From Betaproteobacteria bacterium (GTDB taxonomy: Bacteria; Pseudomonadota; Gammaproteobacteria; Burkholderiales; SG8-41), in contig OMIN01000087.1 in the NCBI GenBank assembly GCA_900299145.1, positions 1 through 64,000 of the forward strand: 64,000 nucleotides of DNA, in the 5' to 3' direction. This document shows, one piece after another, positions 44,654 to 54,117 of this stretch. The translations under genes were made by a program, and so were the position numbers. Numbering within the stretch: position 1 is the stretch's first letter; every line of letters starts with the position of its first letter. The notes under the pieces are model-generated. The model was not told where the DNA came from and made no database searches. It saw only the letters and a program-made list of their open reading frames with translations.

Positions 44654-47380
44654 ATGTCCGCCACCGTTCAATCCATCGCCGTTTCTGCGCGTGCCTGCGT
44701 GGCGGAAGCCGCGCGTGCCATCATCGATCAACATCGCGCGGCACTGCCCGACCTGCGTGGCGTGGCTGCCGTCATTCCCGACATGCACGCAGCGTCCGCT
44801 GTGGCGCAGGCCTTGCGCGAGGCTGCCGCGCTGCCGGTATTGCTGCTGCCGAAACTGGTGACGTTGCGCCAATGGGCCGCCGAGGTGACGCTCGACCAGC
44901 CCCTGCAACCGCGCGCGGCGCGCGAAGCCGTTCTGTATGGCGCGCTCGCCGGGCACGCTTCGTTGGGGGAAGCAGATCGTTGGGCCATCGCCGGTGAGTT
45001 GCTGGCGCTGTTCGATGAATTGACGCGCCACGCCGTGTCATTGCCGCAATCAGCAAAAGACTTCGCGCAACAACTCGAACGCGCCTATCGCGCGCGCAGG
45101 AACCGCTCGTTCGACTTTGAAGCCGCGTTGGTGCACGAGCTGTGGCATTTGATGACGAAGGACGCGCGCGAACTCGATGCCGAAACGGCCTACCCGCTGC
45201 GGCTTGCGCAAATCGCCAGTGCGGCCACGCTACCGCTGTATGCGTTGGGATTGCGCCGGCTTGCGCCGTCGGAACAACGGTTTTTCGATGCGTACGCAAA
45301 GCGTGCGCCGGTGGTGATGTTCGAGACCGCGTCTGATCCCGGCGACGCCATCAGCACACCCCTCGCCGCGGCGTGGCCCGCCACACCCGCGGCGCAAGAC
45401 CTGCTGGCCCGCGCCCGTGCATTGCAATCGGCGTTTCCGCTGAGTACGCTGACGCAGCGTGTTTCCGTATTCGGCGCGGCCGATGCCGAAACAGAGGCAC
45501 GCGCCGCCGACGTGCAAGTGCGCGACTGGCTGCTCGCGGGCAAGCAACGTATCGCGGTCATCGCGCTTGATCGTGTCACCGCGCGGCGCGCGCGCGCGTT
45601 GCTGGAGCGCGCCGGCGTGCTGATACGCGACGAATCGGGCTGGCCGATGGCCACCACCAGCGCCGCCACCGTGCTCGCGCGTTGGCTCGACGTGGCTTCG
45701 AACGACACATGGCATGGCGACCTGCTCGATTTGATGAAATCGCCGTTCGCGTTTCACGACTGGCCGCGCGAAACACGACAGCAGGCGGTGTGGCGTCTGG
45801 AACGCTACGTGCGCGAAGCGAGTGTCGTGGCCGGCATCGCGAACTTCATCGCGCTTGCCGAACAGCACAACGACGCCGAGGTGCGGCAACTGCTGATGCG
45901 CGTGCAACGCGCCCTGCAAACCCTGCCGCGAACGCGCTGTCCGCTCGCGCACTGGCTTGCCGCGCTCACGGATTCGCTCGATGAAATCGGCGTTATCGGC
46001 GGCTGGCGCGCCGACAGCGCCGGATTACAAGTATTTGATTTTATTGATAAATTACAAAACGATCTCAGCGGCAACACACTTGCCGTGCCATTAGCCGACT
46101 GGCGCCGCTGGCTCACGCGCCAGCTCGAAGCGGCGTCGTTTGTCGAGAGCACAGTGACGAGCCCGGTGATGTTCACGCACCTTGCGGCGACACCCTTGCG
46201 CCTGTTCGACGCCGCGCTGGTGCTGGGCTGCGACGCGCGTCACCTGTCGGGTGCGAACGGCGCGCCGCGTTTTTTCAATCAAAGCGTGCGCGCGCAACTC
46301 GGTTTGCCCACACATCAGGACGAGGCGCGCGACACCGAAGCGCTACTCGCGCAACTGATCGCCGCCACGCCACGCGTGGTGCTGTCGTGGCAAACCCATA
46401 ACGGCGCGGAAGAAAACCTGCTGGCGCCGCCGCTGGAACGCCTGCTCGCGCTGCACCGCTGCGCGTATGGCAATGCCCTCGCCGAGACGCGACTCGCCGC
46501 ACTGGTGGCGCACACCACGCTGCGCTGTGCGGACATCAGCCCCGTAGCGCCGCTGCTGAAGCCACCGGCGCCCGCCGCCGAACGAGACCTGATCCCCGGC
46601 GCGATTTCCGCCAGCGGCTACAACACGCTGATCGCGTGCCCGTATCAGTTTCACGCGCGTTACCTGTTGCGGCTGGGCGCGCTGGATGAAGTCGAGGAAC
46701 TCATCGACAAATCCGGCTATGGCCAGCACGTGCACGAAATATTGACCGCATTTCACCGGGAACTCCCGTGCGTGGGTGCGGCGCCTGCTGTCGAAGCCGC
46801 CGCACGGCTCAGCGCATTGAGCGACAGCGTGTTCGCGCGGTCGGTGGGGCGTAATGCGCTGGCGCGCGGCTGGTTGTTGCGCTGGAAGTCGCTGATTCCC
46901 GCGTATCTGGATTGGCAACGCGCGCGAGAGAGCGAAGGCTGGCGCTGGCACGCGGGGGAAGCCGCTCGCGAGCTTGCCATACGCACGCCGGCAGGGCGCG
47001 AATTCAAACTCGTTGGGCGTCTGGATCGCGTGGACCGCAATGCCGCTGGCGCCACCGCCGTGGTCGACTACAAAACCCGCAGCGAATCGGCACTCAACAA
47101 ATCACTCGCCATCCCCGGCGAGGATGTGCAACTGCCGGTGTACGCACTGCTGTGGCGCGAGCCGGTCACGCAGGCGCTGTATGTGTCGATGGATCGCGAT
47201 GCGGTCAACACCGTGGCGCTGCCCGGCGAACTGGATGCACAAACCGCCAGCGCGCACGAACGGCTCGCCAAGGCGGTGGACGCCCTGCACGACAGCTGCG
47301 CTGTGCCCGCGCAGGGTGCAGCCGCAGCATGCCAGTGGTGTGAAATGCATGGTTTGTGCCGCCGTGCGCACTGGCCGTGA
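44654..47380 (+). CDS. addB: AddB-like PD-(D/E)XK nuclease, DNA repair
   Basis: A 908-residue protein of the betaproteobacterial probable-DNA-repair/AddB type. The long N-terminal part is an inactive helicase-like region (PKLVTLRQWAAEVTL, VIALDRVTARRARALLERAGV). The C-terminal nuclease carries LVGRLDRVDR and AVVDYKTRS (catalytic Asp and D-x-K). Cysteines in LIACPYQFHARY and CQWCEMHGLCRR are placed like the AddB iron-sulfur staple. Dispersed motif copy 12 lies in-frame at about residue 460. It precedes addA by 5 bp; together they resect double-strand ends for RecA. Confidence 0.83.
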   Translation: MSATVQSIAVSARACVAEAARAIIDQHRAALPDLRGVAAVIPDMHAASAVAQALREAAALPVLLLPKLVTLRQWAAEVTLDQPLQPRAAREAVLYGALAGHASLGEADRWAIAGELLALFDELTRHAVSLPQSAKDFAQQLERAYRARRNRSFDFEAALVHELWHLMTKDARELDAETAYPLRLAQIASAATLPLYALGLRRLAPSEQRFFDAYAKRAPVVMFETASDPGDAISTPLAAAWPATPAAQDLLARARALQSAFPLSTLTQRVSVFGAADAETEARAADVQVRDWLLAGKQRIAVIALDRVTARRARALLERAGVLIRDESGWPMATTSAATVLARWLDVASNDTWHGDLLDLMKSPFAFHDWPRETRQQAVWRLERYVREASVVAGIANFIALAEQHNDAEVRQLLMRVQRALQTLPRTRCPLAHWLAALTDSLDEIGVIGGWRADSAGLQVFDFIDKLQNDLSGNTLAVPLADWRRWLTRQLEAASFVESTVTSPVMFTHLAATPLRLFDAALVLGCDARHLSGANGAPRFFNQSVRAQLGLPTHQDEARDTEALLAQLIAATPRVVLSWQTHNGAEENLLAPPLERLLALHRCAYGNALAETRLAALVAHTTLRCADISPVAPLLKPPAPAAERDLIPGAISASGYNTLIACPYQFHARYLLRLGALDEVEELIDKSGYGQHVHEILTAFHRELPCVGAAPAVEAAARLSALSDSVFARSVGRNALARGWLLRWKSLIPAYLDWQRARESEGWRWHAGEAARELAIRTPAGREFKLVGRLDRVDRNAAGATAVVDYKTRSESALNKSLAIPGEDVQLPVYALLWREPVTQALYVSMDRDAVNTVALPGELDAQTASAHERLAKAVDALHDSCAVPAQGAAAACQWCEMHGLCRRAHWP
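46029..46045 (+). repeat. AT-rich dispersed motif, copy 12 (in addB)
   Basis: AAGTATTTGATTTTATT, perfect, inside addB, read as Q-V-F-D-F-I. The flanking codons are GC-rich, so the motif stands out. Same reading frame as copy 13. Confidence 0.8.
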
Positions 47381-47385
47381 CGCTG

Positions 47386-50300
47386 ATGAACGACGCTGCC
47401 CAACGCCGCGTGTTTAACGCGCAGGCGCTCGACCCCGCCAACAGCGTAGTGGTGTCGGCGTGCGCGGGCAGCGGCAAGACGTGGCTGTTGGTGTCGCGCA
47501 TTGTGCGCGCACTGCTGGCAGGTGCTGCGCCCGGTGAAATTCTTGCCATTACCTTCACGCGCAAGGCCGCGCGTGAAATGCACACGCGGCTGACCGCGTG
47601 GTTGAAAGCGTTGGCTACCGAAGACGACGCCACCGCGCGCCGCATGCTGCTCGAACGCGAGGTACATCCTCAGCGCGTCGATGCGCTACTGCCCGCTGCG
47701 CGAGGGCTATACGAGACGTTGCTGACCGCGGAACCGGGCATCACCATCACCACGTTTCACAGCTGGTTCTTGCAACTGCTGCGCCGCGCGCCGCTGGACG
47801 CGGGCATTGTGGGCGATGCCACGCTGTCGGAGGAAACCGCCGCGCTGATCACGCAAGCGTGGGAACGCTTTGCCGAACAAACCCTGCGCACGCCCGATAG
47901 CGCCTTGGCGCAGGCGCTCGATCATCTCTTAATGCAGTACGGGCCGGACAACACACAGCGCGTGCTGACGAATTTTCTGGCGCGGCGCGGCGATTGGTGG
48001 GCTTATGCGTACACCGGTGGTGGTGGTGGCGCGGACACTGATGACGATGCGGCCATAGCGCAAGCGCTTGCCACACAGCGCGTGGGCATGACGGTTGCGC
48101 CGGATGAAGATGTGCTCGGAGGGCTGTTCGATAATCCAGCGCTTAAAGGGCAACTATCTGATTTTATTGAGTTTTTACTCAGAAACACGCCGACCGATCA
48201 AGCACTTGGTGCGGCCTTGCGCGAATCGATGGCTGAACCGGACGCCGCGCGCTGGTTCGAGCGCGTGTGGCCGGTGTTTCTAACCACCACCGGCGAGATA
48301 CGCGTGCGCTCGCGCAAGGCCAGCAAGAAGCAGGCAGAGCGCCTGGGCACGGACGATGAAGCGCGCTTCCTGACCATTCATCAACGTGTGGGCGAGCGTT
48401 TTCTCGCCGCACGGGAAGCGCTGGCGTGGCAAACCGGCTATCGCTTCAACGCTGCAGCCCTGCGCTGTGGCGCAGCGTTTGCGCAAACCTACCAAGCGCT
48501 GAAAAACGAACGGCGCGTCATCGACTACACCGACATCGAATGGCACGCGCACCGCTTGTTGAGCAACAGCGAACACGCAACCTATCTCATCTGCAAACTC
48601 GACGCGCGCTATCGGCATGTACTGCTCGACGAGTTTCAGGACACCAATCCGCTGCAGTGGCTGACGCTGCGGCAATGGTTCGACGCCAGCGCCGAAGCCG
48701 ATGCGCGGCCCAGTGTGTTCGTGGTGGGCGACCCGAAGCAGTCGATTTATCGCTTTCGCCGCGCGGAAGCGCGACTTTTCGCACAGGCCACGGACTACTT
48801 GCGGGTGCAATTTAACGCCGTCGTGCTGTCGCAGGATGAATCGCGGCGTTGCGCGCCAGCGGTGCTAGATACGGTGAACCGCGTGTTCGCCAATGAGCCC
48901 GCGTTCGAGGATTACCGCACGCATCAGGCACATCACATTGCCATGCCCGGCCGCATTGAAGTGTTGCCGCTGATCGCCAAAGATGAATCCACGCAAGGCG
49001 AAGCCATCGCCTGGCGCGACCCATTCGACACGCCACTGCTTGAAGCGGAAGACAGCCGCCGCGCGCGCGAGGCGGCGCAACTCGCGCAAGGCATCATGGC
49101 GATGGTGGATCAATGGTGGATCGCCGATGAAAACAACGAACACTCCAGCGGCACCCACGGCCGCCCGGTGCGCTACGGCGACATCATGATCCTCGTGCGG
49201 CGCCGCACGCATCTGGATGTGTACGAAGCGGCGCTGCGCCACGCGGGCATACCGTATGTCACATCGCGTCAGGGCGGGCTGCTCGATACGCTGGAAGTGC
49301 GTGACATGATTGCGCTGCTGGAATTTCTGGTGTCGCCATTTGACAACCTCAAGCTCGCGCACGCGTTGCGCTCGCCGGTGTTTGGTTGCAGCGACGCGGA
49401 TCTGATTGCGATTGCGCGCGGGGTTCGCGAAGAAGCAGGGCTGACGTGGTGGGAAGCGCTGTCGCGCATGGCTGATGGCGAGGCCAGCACCGCACTCGCA
49501 CGCGCCCGGTTTCTAATCACCACCTGGCTCGCACGCGCCGACACGCTGCCGGTGCACGACCAGCTCGACCGCATTTATTTCGAGGCCGATGTGCTCGCGC
49601 GCTATCACGATGCCGTGCCTGCCGCGCTGCGCGGCGCGGTGGCGGCGAATCTCAATGCCTTCATGCGGCGCGCGCTGGATGCCGACGCCGGGCGCTACAT
49701 GAGTCTGCCGCGGTTTGTCGCCGATCTGGCAGCACTCGCCGATGCACCCGCGGTCGAAGCGCCCGACGAAGGCTTGATCAGCGGTGCCGGTGACGCGGTC
49801 GCCATCCACACCGTGCACGGGGCGAAGGGACTGGAAGCGCCCATCGTGTGGCTGCCTGACGCGGCGTCGAGCCGTGAACGCAATCCCGGTTACGAAGTGC
49901 TGCTTGACTGGCCGGCGGACGCCGTGCGCCCCACGCATTTTTCACTGTGGGCGCGCAAGGCCGAACAGACGCCAGCGCAGCGCGCCATCTTCGAAAGCGA
50001 AAGCGAAATTGCGCAGCGCGAAAATCTGAACCTGCTGTATGTGGCGATGACGCGCGCCAAACAGGCGCTGATCGTGAGCGGGATTGAGGCCACAGGCAAT
50101 GGCGATGCGTGGTACGCCAAAATTCGCGCGGCAGTCAGCGCTGGCACGGACGAGGGCTCTGCCGCCGTGGCGTGCGCCGGCGCGATATTGGATCAAAAGA
50201 AATATCAATTAAAACAGTTACTTACACCAACCCCTCCAAAAGCCGAAACCATCGACGCACGACTCAGCCAGCCGCTGCCCACCGGCACGCGCAATGCGCG

Positions 50301-50772
50301 CGCGCTGCACGAAGACGAGCAATCAAGCCTGCGCCATGGCACGAATTTTCATCGCGCGATGGAACTGCTCACGCAAACGCCGGGCATGGATGTGTCCGCG
50401 CTGCAACGCGCGCTCGATCTGCGCGACAGCGAAGCGCAGGCGCTGTGGCGCGACGCGCTGACACTCCTCGCCGATGCGCAATACCGCCGCTATTTTGACC
50501 CAAGCCAATACCTGCGCGCCACCAACGAAGCGCCGATGGTCACCGCGCGTGGCGACACCTTGCGCATCGACCGGCTGGTCGAGTTCGACGACGCCGTGTG
50601 CGTGCTCGATTACAAAACCGGCGCGCTCGCCACCGCCACACCCACGCTGCTCGATGAATACAGATTTCAAGTCGCCGCGTACTGCACCCACCTGCAACTG
50701 GCGTTTGCCGGCAAGCCGGTGTCGGGGCTTATCATTTTTACCGGCGGTGGTAGTATCTCCGTGACCATTTGA
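47386..50772 (+). CDS. addA: AddA-like UvrD helicase-nuclease
   Basis: A 1128-residue SF1A helicase with a C-terminal nuclease. Walker A SACAGSGKTWLL (24-35), motif Ia TFTRKAAREM, motif II LLDEFQDTNPLQW, motif III VGDPKQSIYRFRRA, motif V VHGAKGLEAPIVWLPDA, motif VI YVAMTRAKQAL. The nuclease has LRIDRLVEFDD and CVLDYKTG near the end. It translocates and degrades DNA ends with AddB. ATG 47386 lies 5 bp after the addB stop; GTG 47377 overlapping it is also possible. Motif copies 13 and 14 lie inside. Confidence 0.88.
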   Translation: MNDAAQRRVFNAQALDPANSVVVSACAGSGKTWLLVSRIVRALLAGAAPGEILAITFTRKAAREMHTRLTAWLKALATEDDATARRMLLEREVHPQRVDALLPAARGLYETLLTAEPGITITTFHSWFLQLLRRAPLDAGIVGDATLSEETAALITQAWERFAEQTLRTPDSALAQALDHLLMQYGPDNTQRVLTNFLARRGDWWAYAYTGGGGGADTDDDAAIAQALATQRVGMTVAPDEDVLGGLFDNPALKGQLSDFIEFLLRNTPTDQALGAALRESMAEPDAARWFERVWPVFLTTTGEIRVRSRKASKKQAERLGTDDEARFLTIHQRVGERFLAAREALAWQTGYRFNAAALRCGAAFAQTYQALKNERRVIDYTDIEWHAHRLLSNSEHATYLICKLDARYRHVLLDEFQDTNPLQWLTLRQWFDASAEADARPSVFVVGDPKQSIYRFRRAEARLFAQATDYLRVQFNAVVLSQDESRRCAPAVLDTVNRVFANEPAFEDYRTHQAHHIAMPGRIEVLPLIAKDESTQGEAIAWRDPFDTPLLEAEDSRRAREAAQLAQGIMAMVDQWWIADENNEHSSGTHGRPVRYGDIMILVRRRTHLDVYEAALRHAGIPYVTSRQGGLLDTLEVRDMIALLEFLVSPFDNLKLAHALRSPVFGCSDADLIAIARGVREEAGLTWWEALSRMADGEASTALARARFLITTWLARADTLPVHDQLDRIYFEADVLARYHDAVPAALRGAVAANLNAFMRRALDADAGRYMSLPRFVADLAALADAPAVEAPDEGLISGAGDAVAIHTVHGAKGLEAPIVWLPDAASSRERNPGYEVLLDWPADAVRPTHFSLWARKAEQTPAQRAIFESESEIAQRENLNLLYVAMTRAKQALIVSGIEATGNGDAWYAKIRAAVSAGTDEGSAAVACAGAILDQKKYQLKQLLTPTPPKAETIDARLSQPLPTGTRNARALHEDEQSSLRHGTNFHRAMELLTQTPGMDVSALQRALDLRDSEAQALWRDALTLLADAQYRRYFDPSQYLRATNEAPMVTARGDTLRIDRLVEFDDAVCVLDYKTGALATATPTLLDEYRFQVAAYCTHLQLAFAGKPVSGLIIFTGGGSISVTI
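48152..48168 (+). repeat. AT-rich dispersed motif, copy 13 (in addA)
   Basis: AACTATCTGATTTTATT, perfect, followed by GAG and TTTTTACT, inside addA and read as Q-L-S-D-F-I. Same frame as copy 12. Confidence 0.8.
50207..50223 (-). repeat. AT-rich dispersed motif, copy 14 (in addA)
   Basis: Minus strand AAGTAACTGTTTTAATT, two mismatches, followed by GATATTTCTTTTGAT. Inside addA in a poorly conserved linker (Q-L-K-Q-L-L). Confidence 0.65.
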
Positions 50773-50841
50773 TTTGCATGCCGTATTTGACCACGCAAAT
50801 TCCTCCTTCCTTCACACCCACCTCCAAGCCAAGGATTGTCC

Positions 50842-51924
50842 ATGAAAATCACCAAAGTTCAGACTGCTTTTGTCGAAGTGCCCGCCGATGAACCGCTCGC
50901 CAACGGCCCTGCCGAAAAAGGCGCGGTACGCAAGCTCATCGGCGTAAAAATCAGCACCGATCAGGGCTTGCAGGGCATCTCTGTGGCGTTTTTCGGCGGC
51001 GGCGTGACACCCGCGCTGAAATCAGCCATCGATTCGCTGGGCTCGCTGTCGGTGGGCATGGATCCGCTGGCGATTGAGCCGATACACGCGAAATTCCGCG
51101 AAGCCGGTTCGCACGCGGGCCCTGGCGGCATATTCACGCTGGCCTCGTCCGCCATTGACATCGCGCTGTGGGACATCAAGGGCAAGGCGTTCGGCAAGCC
51201 GGTTTCGGAACTGCTCGGCGGTTTTCGCAAAACCGTGCCGACGTACGCCAGTGGCGCGCTGATGCGCGGCTTTTCGCTGAAACAGGTGGTGAAGTCAGCC
51301 GAGACGCTGGTGAAAAAAGGCTACACGCAAATGAAAACCCAGCTCGCGCTGCCGGGCTACACCAACCCGCCGATTGAGGTCGACCGCATCCGCCGTATCC
51401 GCGAAGCGATTGGCGACAAAATTGATTTGATGTGCGACATCAATCAGCGCTGGGACGTTCGGCAGGCCATTTCCATCGGCAAACAGATTGAGAAATATCA
51501 TCTGTTCTGGCTCGAAGACGTGACCGCGCACGACGACTACCCCGGTCTCGCGCGCGTCACCAACGCGCTGGATACGCCGGTGGCCGGCGGCGAATATGTC
51601 TACGGTTCGGTACCGTTCCGGCACATGATGGAAGCGCGCTCAGTCGACATCATCATGATCGATTTGATGCGTTCCTGCGGCATCACCGGCTTCATGAAAA
51701 TCGCCGGCATGGCCGAAGCCTTTAACCTGCCGGTGGTGAGCCACCTGATTCCCGAAATTCAGGTACATACGGTCGCGGCGATTCCCAACGGCCTTACGGT
51801 TGAATACATGCCGTGGACATTCCGTTGCTACAAAGAAGTGCCGGTGCCGAAAAACAGCGTGCTCACCGTGCCAACCAAGCCCGGGCTGGGGCTGGAGTTT
51901 GATCCGAAGGTGGTGAAGTTTTAG
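50842..51924 (+). CDS. mandelate racemase/enolase-superfamily protein
   Basis: A 360-residue enolase-superfamily protein. Metal ligands are Asp in LMCDINQRW, Glu in WLEDV and Glu in GGEYVYG; the His base is in VVSHLIPE. The usual K-x-K at the end of the second strand is M-K-T-Q here, so the second Lys is Gln and the enzyme may lack one of the two acid-base groups, arguing against a racemase and for a dehydratase or other activity. AAGGA precedes ATG 50842. It is followed by a REP-like hairpin and then Bug 7. Confidence 0.85.
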   Translation: MKITKVQTAFVEVPADEPLANGPAEKGAVRKLIGVKISTDQGLQGISVAFFGGGVTPALKSAIDSLGSLSVGMDPLAIEPIHAKFREAGSHAGPGGIFTLASSAIDIALWDIKGKAFGKPVSELLGGFRKTVPTYASGALMRGFSLKQVVKSAETLVKKGYTQMKTQLALPGYTNPPIEVDRIRRIREAIGDKIDLMCDINQRWDVRQAISIGKQIEKYHLFWLEDVTAHDDYPGLARVTNALDTPVAGGEYVYGSVPFRHMMEARSVDIIMIDLMRSCGITGFMKIAGMAEAFNLPVVSHLIPEIQVHTVAAIPNGLTVEYMPWTFRCYKEVPVPKNSVLTVPTKPGLGLEFDPKVVKF

Positions 51925-51971
51925 CGCGAATCTGGAAAGCTGCCAAGACTTCCTATTGCCACAACCAGTCT

Positions 51972-52005
51972 CCCTGTCATTCGCGTGCAAGCGAGAATGA
52001 CAGGG
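51972..52005. repeat. REP-like palindrome
   Basis: CCCTGTCATTC and GAATGACAGGG form an 11-bp stem extended inward by CGC/GCG with one bulge. It is related to the palindrome at 7719. It lies between the enolase-type gene and Bug 7, where it can stabilise or terminate the upstream message. Confidence 0.75.
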
Positions 52006-52022
52006 TTGGCTATTTCAGCCTC

Positions 52023-53021
52023 ATGCGCCACACCAAGCTTTTTGTATCGCTGCTGCCGTGGCTGTTGCCCATGGCTACTCCAGTAGCAACCGCCCAACCC
52101 GCTTCAACCAGTCCGACGCCGCCCTACCCCTCCGGCCCCATCCGTATCGTCGTACCGTTCCCACCCGGCGGCGGTACCGACATTTTCGCGCGCGCGCTGG
52201 CGCAAAAGCTCAACGAAGCATGGCAGGTGCCGGTGATCATCGACAATCGCGGTGGCGCCAACGGCACCATCGGCTCGGCATACGTGGCAAAGTCACCACC
52301 CGACGGACAAACGCTGCTGGTCATGCCCAGCGGCTTTGCGGTGAACCCCAGCATTTATCCCAAACTGCCGTTCGATACGGTGAAGGATTTCACTCCAGTG
52401 AGTCTGCTCGCCGAAGGGCCGCTGGTGCTGTCGCTGCATCCGTCGTTTCCGCCGCGTTCGGTAAAGGAATTCACGGCATTTCTCAAAGCCGGCCCCGGCG
52501 AGATCAACTACGGCAGCTCCGGCAACGGCTCGCCGCCGCATCTGGCCGCTGAATTGTTCAAGCTGCTGACGGGCGTGCGCATGAATCACATTCCATATAA
52601 AGGCGCGGGGCCGGCGGCAGTGGATTTCTTCGCCGGGCAGATTCCCGTGTATTTCATGAACGCATTGCAGGTCACGCAATACGTGCGCACGGGCAAGGTG
52701 CGCGCGCTGGGCGTCACCACTGGCAAGCGCTTTCCCCCATTACCCGAGGTGCCGACGATTGCGGAGGCCGGTGTGCCGGGCTATGCCCTGTCAAACTGGT
52801 ACGGCATACTGGCGCCAGCGGCGACACCGCGCGCCAGCATCGCCAAGCTGCATACCGAGATTGCCCGCATTCTCAACCTGCCGGACATCAAGGAACGGTT
52901 GACCAATCAGGGTGCGATACTGGTAGGCAACACACCGGAGGAATTCGCGGCGTTTTTGCGCGTTGAAATTTCAACGGCGGCGAAGATCGTCAAGGCGGCG
53001 GGCATGACAGCGATGAATTGA
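52023..53021 (+). CDS. Bug/TctC-family periplasmic binding protein 7
   Basis: 332 residues: signal peptide about 1-25, YPSGPIRIVVPFPPGGGTDI, DNRGGANGTIG, SPPDGQTLL, GSSGNGSPPH, NHIPYKGAG, and an IVKAAGM tail. It starts 18 bp after the REP-like hairpin, with no strong Shine-Dalgarno before ATG 52023. With Bug 8 it follows the enolase-superfamily gene, hinting at sugar-acid uptake (inference). Confidence 0.86.
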   Translation: MRHTKLFVSLLPWLLPMATPVATAQPASTSPTPPYPSGPIRIVVPFPPGGGTDIFARALAQKLNEAWQVPVIIDNRGGANGTIGSAYVAKSPPDGQTLLVMPSGFAVNPSIYPKLPFDTVKDFTPVSLLAEGPLVLSLHPSFPPRSVKEFTAFLKAGPGEINYGSSGNGSPPHLAAELFKLLTGVRMNHIPYKGAGPAAVDFFAGQIPVYFMNALQVTQYVRTGKVRALGVTTGKRFPPLPEVPTIAEAGVPGYALSNWYGILAPAATPRASIAKLHTEIARILNLPDIKERLTNQGAILVGNTPEEFAAFLRVEISTAAKIVKAAGMTAMN

Positions 53022-53052
53022 CGCGACAGAGCGCATCGAACAGAAATTACAT

Positions 53053-53069
53053 AAGTATCTGTTTTTACT
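53053..53069 (+). repeat. AT-rich dispersed motif, copy 15
   Basis: AAGTATCTGTTTTTACT, one mismatch, followed by ATG and TTTTTATA. It lies in the 78-bp gap between Bug 7 and Bug 8, 30 bp before the Bug 8 start. Confidence 0.75.
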
Positions 53070-53099
53070 ATGTTTTTATAGAATATGCGGAGGGAAATT

Positions 53100-54074
53100 A
53101 TGAAGCGTGCCGTTTTCACCCTCGCCACAGGATTGCTCATGCTGCCGCTGGCCGCCCGCGCTGCCGCGGTAGGCGCTTACCCTGAACGCCCGATACGCCT
53201 CATTATTTCATCGTCGCCTGGCACCGGTGCTGACTACTTCGGGCGCATCGTCGCAGTGGCGCTCACCGATCTGTACAAGCAACAAGTCGTCGCCGACAAC
53301 CGCACGGGCGCGGGCGGCCTCATCGCCATGCAAACACTGGCTGGCGCGAATCCGGACGGCTACACCCTGGGTACCGCATCAAGCTCGATGATGGTGGTAC
53401 CGCTGCTTTACGCAAAGCAGCCGTATAACCCCGCCACGGATTTTTCGCCGATTGCCCTGTTGGCGCTGATACCCAGCGTGGTGATGATGTCTTCGGCCGT
53501 TCCCGCGAAAACCGTGCAGGAGTTGATCGCCTACGCCAAACCGCGGCCAGGGCAACTGAATTTTGCATCGGTCGGTTCCGGCACGGCCGCGCATCTGTCG
53601 GCGGAAATTTTCGCCAAGGCCGCAGGCATCAAGGCCGTGCACGTGCCGTTCAAAAACGTCGGCGACGCGTGGACAGAAATATTTGCCGGGCGCGTGCATT
53701 TCGTGGTGTTCGTGGCGCCCGCGGTGACGCCGATGATGCGCGAGCCGCGCGTGCGCGCGCTGGCGGTCACCACCAAAGCGCGCACCAGCGGTTTTCCCGA
53801 TCTGCCGACCGTGGTTGAAGCCGGTCTGCCGGACGCGGTGGTGGAAACGCCGTTCGGCATCGCCGCCCCCGCGCGAACGCCGCGGCCCATTATCAACAAG
53901 CTGCACGCCGACATCGTCACCATTCTGAAACGCCCTGAAACGGCGGAACGCTTCGCACGCCAGGGCGGCGTGCCAGCAGTCGACACCACGCCGGACTCCT
54001 TCGCCACACTGATAAAATCTGAATACGAGTTGTATCGCAAGCTATTGCCGGAGATCGGCATCAAGCCCCAATAG
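53100..54074 (+). CDS. Bug/TctC-family periplasmic binding protein 8
   Basis: 324 residues: signal peptide about 1-23 (ending LAARAAAVG), YPERPIRLIISSSPGTGADYF, DNRTGAGGL, NPDGYTLG, VHVPFKNVG, IGIKPQ. The SSSPGTGAD loop differs from the PGGGTD of other copies. GGAGGG before ATG 53100. Tandem with Bug 7. Confidence 0.86.
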   Translation: MKRAVFTLATGLLMLPLAARAAAVGAYPERPIRLIISSSPGTGADYFGRIVAVALTDLYKQQVVADNRTGAGGLIAMQTLAGANPDGYTLGTASSSMMVVPLLYAKQPYNPATDFSPIALLALIPSVVMMSSAVPAKTVQELIAYAKPRPGQLNFASVGSGTAAHLSAEIFAKAAGIKAVHVPFKNVGDAWTEIFAGRVHFVVFVAPAVTPMMREPRVRALAVTTKARTSGFPDLPTVVEAGLPDAVVETPFGIAAPARTPRPIINKLHADIVTILKRPETAERFARQGGVPAVDTTPDSFATLIKSEYELYRKLLPEIGIKPQ

Positions 54075-54117
54075 GCTCAAACAGCCCCCAGTAAGCCCTT
54101 CCCTAGAACCAACCGCC

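Noticed and set aside
44432-45031. N-terminal extension of the frameshifted exported protein
   Set aside because: It is antisense to addB, lacks protein character, and a signal peptide with ribosome site begins at 44431.
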